Source of the DNA: Eopsaltria australis
Lineage: Eukaryota > Chordata > Aves > Passeriformes > Petroicidae
NCBI GenBank assembly: GCA_034509425.1
Contig: JAVTVJ010000574.1
Span: forward strand, 682,001-746,000
DNA length: 64,000 nucleotides
Direction: 5' to 3'
Shown here piece by piece: positions 1 through 11,700 of the stretch. How positions within the stretch are numbered: position 1 is the first letter of the stretch; the number at the start of each line of letters is the position of its first letter. Position numbers and translations under genes: made by a program. Below the pieces are notes generated by a model. That model was not told the DNA's origin, searched no databases, and saw nothing but the letters and a program-made list of their open reading frames with translations.

Positions 1-911
1 TTGCTTTGCCCTTGTATTTTAAAACAAAGAGAGCAACAGCTAAAAATTAAAATCTCATCTATTGCAGTATCCTAGAAAGTATTTAAATTAATCCACATAC
101 CAACAAAACACTGTGATTTCAGAGTAGAATTTCCTAACATATCCACTTTATTCAATGTAGAGAAAGTAAAAATATTACATTGTAGCCCTGGTTTGCCAAT
201 GCACCTCAGTTTTGCACACATGAACTTTGAACACTTGTGTAGCCAGAGGTGTGCACTTGAACAGAGATTTAACTGCTTTACTCAGTGACTTGTAATGCAT
301 GACTATCACAGCCAGAATAAAATCTGCCTGATTAACAAAACTCTGGAGGGAATCTCAAAATTAGTCTCTTAATGACTCTTATAATTTTAAAAATGAGATT
401 AAAAAGTTAAAGAAATTATAAAAAATGAGCCACCTTACAATGTGTTCTTTTATCGGGTCTTTGATTAAATGAAATCTGAGAAGGGATGACCCGTGAATAA
501 TTGTCAGTTCATTTTAAAACCCCTACTCTTTCCATCTTGCTATTCAGTCTCACCCAACTTCTAAAGTGTTTAATTAAAAAAAATGATTGGACCAAATCTT
601 TAAAATTATTCTGTAGACCTTGAATGCTGAAGTTACCAGGCTACTTTATTCCATTAGCAAAAGAGTAGAAAAAAAATCACTCAAACATTTATATTTTTTT
701 TTCAAGTAAAGCCCTCTCTGCTGGGGATCAGCACTATCCTCTGATGGAGACAGCTGCAGTTCAGTTTGGCACTGAGCAAATTCTGATTGCCACGAACACA
801 TTTGCTGTATCAAAACATTTGATGATTTAGTTTTACCCATTTCTCTACTCTGACAGAGTGAAGAGAGCTGGTTTCATCACTGCTCCGTGTGTGACAAGGT
901 GGTGACAAGGC
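1..911. other. AT-rich unique sequence, no gene seen
   Basis: This stretch is AT-rich with many short A and T runs and short open frames only. No repeat family, splice-flanked frame or RNA gene was recognised. Confidence 0.6.
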
Positions 912-976
912 AGGGTTTGGTTGGGCTCGGGTTTAAAGGTGCTCTCCAACCTAAATGACTCTGTGAACGCTGTGAT
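912..976 (+). mobile_element. CR1 LINE, extreme 3' tail fragment
   Basis: The stretch reads like the 3' end of a CR1 non-LTR retrotransposon: a 'ggttgggctcg' block, then 'tttaaaggt', then 'tccaacctaaatgact', ending in two degenerate copies of an octamer-like unit ('ctgtga' at 961-966 and 971-976). CR1 elements characteristically end in short direct repeats rather than a poly(A) tail and are usually truncated at the 5' end, as here. Only about 65 bases are recognisable, with several mismatches to the family as I know it, so this is an old, dead copy. It supports an avian or other sauropsid source. Identification rests on memory of the family, not on a database match. Confidence 0.75.
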
Positions 977-3900
977 CAGGAACTGTGATCAGGCAAAAAC
1001 CATCTCAGACTACACTCAGTGTCCACTGACAGCAAGGAAAAGGGTTTCCCACGTTTTGTCTGCCTGAGCATTCCTGTCCTTGCTCAGCCCAGTGGCATCA
1101 GGCACAAGGCTCAGAGTTCATTTCTCACTAACATTTCTGACTGACCCAGCTCTGTCAGTGTCCTTCTGCAACACAGACACAAAGAAAGAATTCTAGCTGA
1201 GGGAGATGGTGTTGGCTACTCTGATATCACATTGATAATTATCTCTAATTATTATTATTTCCCATTTTAGGGAATTGGGACTTAAAAGTTGACTTAGGAG
1301 CTCTGGTATTTGGTGACTATAGAGAATGAGAAATGCCAAGGACAACTGAAGTTTTAGATCATACTGTGTAAAAATACTTGGGCATGTCCTTAAGTTCATG
1401 GATTGTCCATTAAAATCAACTGCTTTTATAAAATCCCTTAAAAACCCCAACATGTGCAATCTTCCCCCAGTTCAAGGATGGCCAGTTCTAATCAATGTCA
1501 CTGGAGAGCCCAAGCTGTGTTGTTTATTTAAATATTCCATCTAGTTCACTTTCAGATAACAGTACATGATGTTTTGCCTATTTTCTTTGTTTACCACTTC
1601 TCTCTCTGATTCAGGGTTTTAAAACCAGTAAAACTGAATATATTAACTACACTGAAGAATCTCTTTTGTTGTCTCTCCCTCTCTCCCCACTCTGTGAGAA
1701 TGTTAATTCTGCTGCCAGGTCAGCTCTGGCAATCTGATGCCAGCTCCCCAACCTCTCTCTATCTCCTGATAATAATTTTTTAAACAATAAAGATAAAACC
1801 AATCGTAACACGTTTTTGTAAGAGCCCAGAAAAAAAAAAATCCATATTTAAATTGCTGCACTGACTTGAAAGTTCAAGGAAGCAGAAAGAAAATGATTAT
1901 GCTCCTTTATTTTCAGATTTTGATATCCTGGCAGGCACACTCTGACACTGCAAACATGCTCTGCCTTATAATGCTACACTTAGTGATGAAATTTAAGGAC
2001 ATTCTAAAAGTTATATAAGGAGATTTATTGACAGGAAACTCAAAACACTGTCTTTGTAGACTTTATTTTATTGCTAAGTTTAATTAATGTTTCCTTCAAC
2101 CTTGATCTAGATAATTCTGTCCCTTGAGAGGAGGATGAGGGGAAATCGTTCAGCAAAAAAAAAAAAATATCTACAGCTCTGAAAAATAAACTTTTAATTA
2201 AGACCAAGACAACCCAACCAATCACAAAATCTAAACTGAAGACAGAGATAAAATGGAGTCATTTGCATTTTCTAGAGTAACTTCAAACTATCTGCAATCA
2301 ATGCACAGGGTGTTTGAATGCCAAATTTCTTCAAATGATGCAAAAGTGTTCAGCATTAAACCCAACAGTGAATTGAGCTAACACCTTAAATGTCTATTCT
2401 TAGGAGAACTAGAGTCTGAAGCCTCCATCAATCCACACCCAGATGGAAATTCTTGCAGGTTTAGATGATGAGGAAGCTTCCAATTAGAGCTGCAGTGGCT
2501 CAGAGAAATGTGAAAGAAGGCCACACTCAATGTCTGCACAGCCCCGTGGTGTCACAGGGGCAGCAGGAGGTGCCAAGGCAGGAGCAGGGCTAACATTTAC
2601 TGAGAATTCCTTGTTATTTGCAGCCTCAGGCCTTCTCACATCTCAGTGCCTTGACATTTAACTGACCTTGACAGATTTCTCTTGCATGAATTTGTCCAGT
2701 CTCATTTTTAATCTCTGTAAACTTTATCAACCATAAAATCTGACAGGAAGAAATCCCATGGCTTAATTAGAGGTTCTGTTAATCAGCAGCTCCTTTTGTT
2801 TTGAAGCCACTGCAGCAGCAGCAGTTTCCTTTGGGGTGTCCTAACCCTTGCAGGGAAGAGACAATGAACTCTCAGGGTCTGTTACTGCTCACACTTTCAC
2901 TCAGGTGTTGCACATCTTTGTTTTGAGCTACCCCAGTCACCCTTTTCTAGGCTGGAGAGCCATTTTTGTGATCCCTCACGTAGAAGTTCACAAAATGAGT
3001 GACCATGGGATCATTTGCTGTCTTCATGTGGACTCCAGACATTCCAAGTTTCACTAGGAGAAAAATAAAGCCTGAGGTTGCAGAGCACTGGAGAGAACCC
3101 AGTGTGGTTAGGGGGAGCCAGCACAGGTTTAGGCAGCGCAGGTTGTGCTCAACCAAACTGCTGGAGCCCTCTGAAGATGCTGCTGCAGTGACAGATGCTC
3201 GTCCTGCAGTCACTTCTTCCAAAAGCATTTGGAAAAAATCTGCATCAGAGATGAATGGCCAGGAATCCCAGGCTAGGAGTAAAAACAGGGCACTGGATCC
3301 AGGAGCAGCAGCAGAGCAGAAGGAAGGAGCGGGAATATCACCTTCCATTTGCACAGCCCCTTCCCGTGGAGCACAGCATTTGTGGGACTCAACAGACGTC
3401 AGGCACTGCAGAATCAGCAGAGAGCAGCCTTCACAGGAAACTGCTGATTAATTTTATCTGATTGAAATTAGAGGAGCAACGAGAGCAAGGTGAGCAAAGT
3501 GTAATTACTGTGGCAAAGCAAGCTCAAGGTACCTCCCTGAGTGGGCTCAGCAAGGACACCAACAATGCATTTCTACCTCTTCTGTAAGTCATTAAATATG
3601 TGTCAAAAATGTGTTTCAAGAACTTATCCACCCATTTCCAGTAGCCAGGTCAGTGAGTTCATGGCACGGCACTGCTTTAGAGGTGATCTGGTAAACATTT
3701 CCTCTAAAGTGCCTCAAAGCAGCCAGCAAAAATACTAAAAATACATCCAAACTTTTTTCCTCAGGTATTTTTATTGCTATCACCAGAACGTGTGAGAAAT
3801 ACACGAATCTTTCTTACACACTCTGCCATCCTGATAGGAAGATATCAAGGCAACCATACTTTTTTGTCTTTTTTGCACGAATGATTTTGTTTATGGAACA

Positions 3901-5259
3901 ATCTGGGATTTTTGTTATGGCAAGATTGTGGCACATTACACAAATACATGAGGTCCTAATGTGCCATCCTCAAAGCACTTGGATACTGATAGGCAGCAAT
4001 GGAGAGATAATTACAACTTTTAAGAGAAGGAACAAAGAAATATTCCCCCACTGAGTAGTATAAATTCAAGGCTAATAAGTAGTTATTAGTATCACACAAG
4101 TAGAGCTGTGTAAATTATGCAGAAAAAGTATTTACAGATCCATTTCAGTTTCCAAGTGAATTACTTTCAGCCATGTGCTGGATGCTTACTTTCATAAAAA
4201 ATTAAAGCTGTTGTGTTTTACTACAGGAACACAGCTTGTGAAGAGGAAGTTTTTAAGTTTCATTAGACAGTGATGTTACTGAAAACAGGTTTTGAATCTT
4301 CACCAAATATATTCACGTAGGTGCTTGTGTACCCAACCAATTAAGGTCTGGGAAGTCCATGCAGTGCTCTAAATCATTCATTGCAAGAATCAAGCTCAAA
4401 GTTCCAATCTGCACAATAAAGTTTATGGAAAACATTTCTCAGAAACATCTGAATAATTAATACAGAGCTGAGAGAATCTCAAGCCATTCTGCAAGTGGAA
4501 AAAAAATATTTCCTATGAATTATTCATGTAGCTCTGCATACAACTCTTTTCCTTAACCCAGGAGGATTTACTCTTTTTGGGTGATTATCTTCCACAGTGG
4601 CTCTGCTACACTGGAGCTTAAGTGATGCTGTGTTTGTGACTCCAGCCTGGCTCCTAGAGTAGCTGCACCAAAGCAACCAAGCACTTAAAACACCAAAACA
4701 GATTGAAGGAGGCAGATGTTTGAGCAATTCTGTCCCACTGCAAACAACCTGGCTGCCTTTAGCTGGGAGGAGAGGATGAGCTGCACCCTGCAGCCTCCTG
4801 CTGGAAAGGTGTTTGGGCTGAGACAGCTCCAAGGTGGGAGTTCCTTTTGTCAGTACAGTGCAGGAAGGACCTTGTTATTTGCCCTTCAGAGCACTTCTCT
4901 GTAGGGCTGAAATACACACTGCAAACCTTCTGGGAAACTTCTGTTCATTCCTCTCTTTATTTTTTCAAGTTTGCTGGGCAGCTCAGGAATCCTACCCTGT
5001 AATACCTGTTGTTCCTTATTACCACAGACTAGCATTCCTAGGTTTTAAAACAAAAAAACCCAGATGACACAATAAAATTTGTTCAGCGATGCAGCAGAAA
5101 GCAATTACAGCACAGAAACATGAAGATTGAAAAGCAACAACTTGTGACTATTTGTTCTGGCTGTTTTCAGAACACAACAACTGAAATGTATTGGCATGTT
5201 CCAATTGTGGCTCTTTTTTTCCTCAGCCCACCCTTCCCCTCCTTCCCTTTGCTTTAAAT
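977..5259. other. unique non-coding sequence
   Basis: No supportable gene was seen. The stretch has short homopolymers (A-run near 2154-2167) and a CT-rich patch near 1671-1697. A small overlapping pair of open frames at about 2950-3450 lies on opposite strands and resembles no family I know. A (CAG)n-like patch at 2810-2823 is too short to matter. Confidence 0.55.
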
Positions 5260-5535
5260 GAATGGCTGCGTTATCATCGGATGGAGATGCAACTCTCTCC
5301 AGAAACCCGGGGAAGAAAGAGACACTGGAATTTCTGCTGAATGCAGAGAAATAACAAAACAATGATATAAAAGCATCCGTGAAGTGCATACATCAAAGTC
5401 AAAGGAAATCTTTGTATTCTGCCGGTAATGCTTACAAGGTAAAGTGGCATGCAGATTTCTTATTTAATAAATTCCCACAGAAAATTAGTTTTTCACAGTG
5501 GGAAGAATTTCAAGGCTTGCTGCGATGAACAGGCA
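5260..5535. promoter_or_regulatory. candidate conserved non-coding element
   Basis: This AT-rich interval keeps several CpGs (near 5267, 5279, 5309, 5378, 5422 and 5522), whereas flanking DNA has almost none. It also contains homeodomain-type TAAT cores. In birds this mix often marks constrained non-coding DNA, but that is inference only; no conservation can be measured here. Confidence 0.22.
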
Positions 5536-8500
5536 GGATCTAATCACTGCTCAGGCTTTGTAGATACACCAGGGTTTGCAGATATTTCAATGATCCAATT
5601 ATTCTGTTGAGGCACAATCACCTTACCTGCATACTAATCAAGTCATATGCCAACATGAAACAACTCTGCCTTTTCTGGAAGCTCCAGACATGCACGGCTC
5701 CCTGGTTGACCTTCTGCCAATTACATTCATTTCAATTCTATTAGCTCATCTTTTGCCCAAAGGTGACATATGCACAAATCTATAGGGAAAATAGCCTGAA
5801 TCAACTCTGCACTGCACAGGATGCAGAGTGGTTGCTCAGTGATGTGAATAGGAGGCATTAGATTCTAAAGCTGGATGCAATTGGACACTAAATAGCAATG
5901 AATTTTTCACTCACGAAGCCTCTTCAGGAACTGTAAAGTTACATTCCATAAAAACGAGAGGGTTCTGTTTATTACAGGAAACAAAATCAATTACTCAGTT
6001 TTATACCCTGTGAATACCAACTGAGAATGAGGATGAACAGAGCCTGGCTCATTTCTGCTTGATCAGTATTTAGAGTGATTTTTGGGGTTCCCTTTTGGGG
6101 GCTTCCTTCCCACTTGGCAGCTTTATGATATTCTGTTCTGGTTCTTTGTGACTGTGGACTGAGATATTGGTAAACTGAATTTGTTACCAGTAGAATTTTG
6201 GAGCACAGTGAGCAGAGATATTTTTAATATTACATTTTCCAGCTATATTTTGTTACAAAAATGCTTGTTGACTTTCTAATAACAGCTTTCTCCTCAAAGT
6301 AACAATGGAATCCTTTTAAATATTTATTGGTATCTGTTCTAGAGAGTCATATCAATTTCTAAAAGTCACCAACATTTTGTCAGAACACTTCTGATGCTCA
6401 TAAACGTAGGAAATGAAGCAAAAGCCACAGCATTTTTCAGGCCTAACAGTAGTGAGACCAGCTGTTCTTTAGTTTTTAGACACACAACTAGATGATGTTT
6501 TCTTTTCTGTTCCAACTGCAATGGTATTTACATCAAGTGCCTGCTCTATCAAGAAATGTGTGACCTTATGCAGTGCTGCACACAAACAGTGAGAGGAGAA
6601 TACCAGAGGGCTCACAGAGGATCAAAATTCATCCCCAGGTCAAACCATTAACCCTGGAGCTCATCATTAACCCATGGGCCAGCAGCAGCAGCAGCAGAGA
6701 TGGTGTGGGGCAAACCCCAGGCAAGGAGCAGCCAGGAGTGTGAAATACTGCCTGTGATTAATGGGACTGATTACTGAGCCTTTCCAGAAACCCTCTGCTT
6801 TCCCTTTAGAGCCTCTTTTGGATTGTCATTAGCACTGAACCTGCCCGAGGACAGGGGCAGCTGGACAGGCCAGCACCTGGCACTGGGGACACTCAGAGCT
6901 CCATGTCAGGAGCTGCTCCCATCCCTCTGCCACCCCTCACTTCTGCCACCTTGAACGTGGGGAAATTCACTTTTTTTTTTAAATTACCCCTGCAGAGGCT
7001 CACCTGCAGCACCAGGCCAGGCAGCAGCTGTAATTACTGCAGCAGGAGTTGGTTTAAATACTCCAAGGCGCTCTTGAGGAGAACTCAGTTCCATTAAATG
7101 AGAGGGATAAAAGGCAGATGGTTTTCTGTTTTTCTTCTATTTCATTTTCCATACAAGAAGCTTGCTCAAGGTAGTAAGGGAAAATACCTCCTCAAGAACA
7201 ATATTGAGGTGAATTTCTATTGCTTTTTTGTCCTGTAAGCTTCTTAAAAAGAAGGAAAAAAAGAGAATCAAATAGATTCCCTGAAAGAATTGACTTTGTA
7301 GAATAATAACGCAGAAGGAACACAGGAGGAGGACAGATGGATAAGATGCACATGCTCCTAACAAAAGGATACACTGTTTATTTATTTTTCAAGGCCATTT
7401 GTAACACGTTAGTGTCCCCAGGAAAAGCTTTTGAAAGGAGAATGGAAAATGCTCACAATTGGGGAAAAATGCTCAAGTACTGCATATTTTACAATTATAA
7501 GTGTCTTTTCTGAAAAGAGAAAAGTCTGAAAAAACCTATTTGTTTTTGCAGCTGCATATTATCACTTAATTAAATAAATAAAAGCAGGTACAGCTCTGCT
7601 ACCTCCCCGCAGAACTGACTACAGCAAAAGAAATCCATTAATAATAGAACTCAAGCAATTCCTAAATTTATAACCATTATTGAAGAAATAAAAAATTGGT
7701 TTGTGTCCTGTGTAGATTTCCCTGATAAATCCCACCAGTTGTAGTTGTGATGGCTTTGATCTGAAGAGCAGCTGAATTCAGCTTATTCTGAAAGTACCTG
7801 GTCTCTGTCAGAATTATCTAAGCAAATCTGGGTGACAAGAGGCTCAGAAGAGGGCACTCACTTTTATACATTTTGTCACTTTGTCTGAATGACCTCCTCT
7901 TTAAAATAACCACTTAACCTTCCACCCTGCTCTTTTATACAACACCTTTTCTTTTTATTGTGGTAAAGAATCTATCCACCTGCTGCACCCCAAACTATAT
8001 TATTGTGACCACTTCTCTTTTTTTGCTAAGCCTCCGTTTACATTCCCAAGCAGAACAGAGACTGCCAGGTGATCCTGAAGCAATTCAAATCTATGTGAAT
8101 TTCCCAGAGATATTTCATTAGTATTAAAACAGGAGAGCTCATAGATTTTCAAAGTGGACTTATTCTTTAGGTGTAAAGGAATTGAAAATAGAATCCAGTT
8201 CTGCACAGATTCCTGAGTGAACTGAGCAAGAGGAGAGGCAGAGAGCCATGAGCTTGTGTGAGCTCCTGCCAGGATCTGCACATCAAAGGCAGACCTGAGA
8301 TTAGGTACAGGCAGAACAGGACACCCCAGGCTCTCTTTCTGCCCGGATGCTTTCCATGGAAGGCACTTGCAGAATAATTAAACATGCAGAAGTTGAAGAA
8401 GTTGGTCTGTGGGGCTCAAAGTGTTGATAGGTTGGGTTTGGGAGAGGTGAACAATCCCTGACAGAGCTGAACAGAGCATGGCCCAGGGATGGGGCTGTGT

Positions 8501-8591
8501 CCTCACAGGGGTCACAGTCTGCGGGTGCTTTGAGGAGCTGAGCTGGTGCAGTGACTTCAGAAGGGAAGAATTTTATGAGGGAGACCCATTA
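5536..8591. other. unique non-coding sequence with a short CAG run
   Basis: This is AT-rich unique sequence. A six-unit CAG run lies at 6680-6697 and a T10 run near 6970. Open frames in the 6.9-7.4 kb part are short and unrecognised. No gene is supported. Confidence 0.55.
6680..6697 (+). repeat. (CAG)6 trinucleotide microsatellite
   Basis: Six uninterrupted CAG units lie in otherwise ordinary sequence. No open frame carrying a recognisable polyglutamine or polyserine protein surrounds them. Confidence 0.9.
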
Positions 8592-8722
8592 TATGTTTAT
8601 ATCTATATTTATACACACACACACACACATATATACCACACATATATAACACATATAATTATATAATTCTTATGTAACACATATATTATAACACATATAT
8701 TATAACACATATAATTATATAA
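8592..8722. repeat. AC/AT simple-repeat block
   Basis: An AT-alternating start leads into (AC)8 at 8613-8628, then 'atatata', then imperfect tandem units of about 15-16 bases built on 'aacacatatattat' (about 8676-8715). The block ends in 'attatataatc'. It is a compound microsatellite in which the AC part and the TATA-rich part probably slipped separately. It should be length-polymorphic and prone to unpairing. Confidence 0.9.
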
Positions 8723-11700
8723 TCCATGGCTCTATAAGCATCTCAATAAAACACTCCTTTTCCTGCCCTCTGCAAAGCAATATTGCCTGGCCATGATTTT
8801 CACATGGAGTGCCATGGAAGTGCAGTCTGTGGTGATGATGCAGAGTTCTGCAAGCAGCCCCTTCCTGCTCACAGGGTGCTTCTCTCTTGGCTCTAGGTTT
8901 AGAGAAGTGAGAGAAGCTTTAAGGATTAAATTATTCCCAAAAGATATCACTGGACTTTTTATAGTAGTTAAAAATAACTTTAAAATTGAGAACACTGGAG
9001 CAAAAATTCTGTAGTGAATTTTAAATTGAATTTTAACTAGCTGTGGATTATTGAAACATTTACTGAATAAAACACTGATCCTTGAATATGAACAGTTTAA
9101 TTTTTGTTCATATAACTTGTATAGTAAGAGACAATATAACTGGAAGATAAAATACTTTCGTTGCTCACACTTATTAGTGTATTCCTTCCACAATTGCTGC
9201 TTGGTGTTCAATTTCTTGCCCTTTGTAGATTCATGAACATTTACCACAAAACATATCAAACACAAACATCTAAATAATGTTTGTTATCAGGCTGAGTTCA
9301 GTGACTCAGGGGAAAGAGGCCTCCAGTTCCTTCCCCACACAGCACTGCAAAGCAGAAAAATGCTAATCAATAATTTCCTACCAGCTTACATTTCTATTAC
9401 AGATATAGCTCCTCCAGGTTATCTTCGTTAACTCGTCTCTGATTTAGAAGAGCTTCTCAAAGAATGGGGGGAGAAAGGTGGAGATTTTTTTAAAGCAGGG
9501 CTGTAAAGGAGCTTCCAGCCTTCAGAACAGACATTGGTTTCTGGCTCAAGTATAGCAAATTGTAGACAATCACGGAGATTGGTGAGGTTTTAAAGCCCCT
9601 GGTGAGTTCTTGAGCCCCCCAGGCAGAAGCCCGCAGGATCATTGCGGGTGTGTCAGTGATCCAGCACATCCTCAATGGGATGGCTCAGAGAGAACACTGG
9701 AAATGCAGAGAGCTGGATTTTCCCTCGTGCTGTAATTCCCTGTGCTCTGCTCCTGAATTGGTTCCAGTGGGGAGGCAATTGCATTAACTGGGAGCCCCTT
9801 GTGTCTGCAGAGCCCTTCACTGTGGGGAGCAATCCCTAGGTGCAGGCAGCACACAAAAACATGAATCCCATCATGCAAACACTGCTGCTCCCAGGGCTCC
9901 AGCAAACACCGAGGGCATCAAGCACCAAGGGCTGGCACCAGGGCCCTCAGCTCAGCAGGCTGAATTTATAGAACCACCCCCCACCCCAACCTGCCCTTAA
10001 ACAGCAGCTAAAAAAGCATGCAGGCTTCTTCAGCCTGGATTTGTTCTGCTGACCCACTAAATGGTACCCATTTTATATGTAGTAGAACTTCATTCCAGAA
10101 TTTTGCCACAAGTTTGAAAATAATATTTTTGTACTAATACAAAAAAATTACTATTTCTTTCTACAGAAATAAATATTGGGGTTGATATTTTGTTAATGTA
10201 TCTTCCTTTCTGTATTTACACATACGGCCACCCCCTCAGCCACCCAGAAGTTGTATTACATTGTGAATGGAATAGGTATTAAGAACCTACTTGCTTAACT
10301 TTCATTTTTATTTTATTTTTGTGACTGCAATAGCAATTTCTGTTTCTGCCAAGAGCTGCCTGATGCTGATATTGACAGTCTATGCATGGTGTGAATATTG
10401 GCATTCATTTGCCATGCTGCCAGCCCAGCACCAGGCACTGTTTTAGTGCCCTGATACAGTGACTAACACTTTAAACCCTGAAGAATAAAGATAAGCAGAG
10501 GGAAACACAGTCCTAGCAGGGATTCACAAGTGAACATTTCTCGATGAAAAGAACCACAATAACTTTACAAACGTTTTCACCTTAATAATCCAAACCCTTA
10601 TGAGTCACAGTAGAGGAAACTCACCACAGATTCCTCTGAAATATTTACCACTCTTAGCGTTTTTTGACCAAATAAATGGAACCATGTTCTGAATCACCAA
10701 CTTGCCTTGACTGTTACCAGGGAAATCTGCAAAGAGAGGGAAAAGCCAACTGACAAGTGTTTGGCTTATTTAGCTATTCGGAGCACCCGGTTCCCTCCCA
10801 GCATTATTCATGCAGCATTTCCACTAGGAGGCTGCCTGATTTCTGCTCACTTCTCCAGCCTTTTATGAGCAGCTTCCTCAGTCTAATTAAAGCAGAGAAC
10901 ACAGCTGTCTTCCCCTCTGCTTCAGAGAGCTGAGGGAAGAACTCCAGGAAAATCGCTCTTCAGGGACTCCACAGGGATGGCCAGGATCTAAGAACTGGGG
11001 ATTCAATTCTCCAGCCCCAGATTTTTGAGCTACAAGGGAGATACATTTGCAAGTTATGTTAGGAGCAGCTCCAAGCCCTGTGTTTGGTGCAGCCACAGGC
11101 ACGAGAGGGGGGATTTAAAGGAAAGCAAGTTAAAATATTGCATTTGCCACCTGAGCTGACCCACAGCAGCAGGCACTGCCGGGTGAGAGCGGGGTGGGGT
11201 GGGATGGGGCAGCTCCTTACAGCTGGTGCAGGACGTGCCTCAGACATGGAGGGGTTTTGCTCTTTGTGATTCCCCTTTGTTCCTGCCAAAGTGGTCATAG
11301 GGCTAATTAGGGTTGGGGTGATTAAGAACTGTGGCACTTTCTAGGAGGGAACAGGGGTGGCCACACACCCACCTGCAGCTTAGAGATGACACCTGAAGCC
11401 AGGTTTGCCCTGAGAACACGCAGCAGGAGGAACAGGAGTATAATCATCAGAGTTTGGTGAGACCAACCAAAAAGCATTTCAAAATTTCACTCCAACAGAG
11501 ACAAATTCTATTTCACACCTTTGGCAGCCTGGCTTCATCAAACATTTTTCTCCCCCAGGAAAGTTGGAAAGTGCTGTCTGTCTCTGAGAAACACCACGAT
11601 CCTGCTGCCTGTGCCTTTCCCTGTGACTGCCCATGTGAAAGACAAGCATCTGCACAGATGAGCTGGGGAAAGCTGAGCAGAATGGGATGTGTGGGCTCAC

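Noticed and set aside
2811..2823. Short CAG run as a coding repeat
   Set aside because: About four units and no surrounding frame of note.
8732..9265. 177-codon minus-strand open frame
   Set aside because: Lies in AT-rich DNA, has no recognised domain, and two other frames run opposite to it.
11296..11320. TTAGGG-like words ('aattagggttgggg') as a telomeric remnant
   Set aside because: Only a single, imperfect unit; no tandem array.
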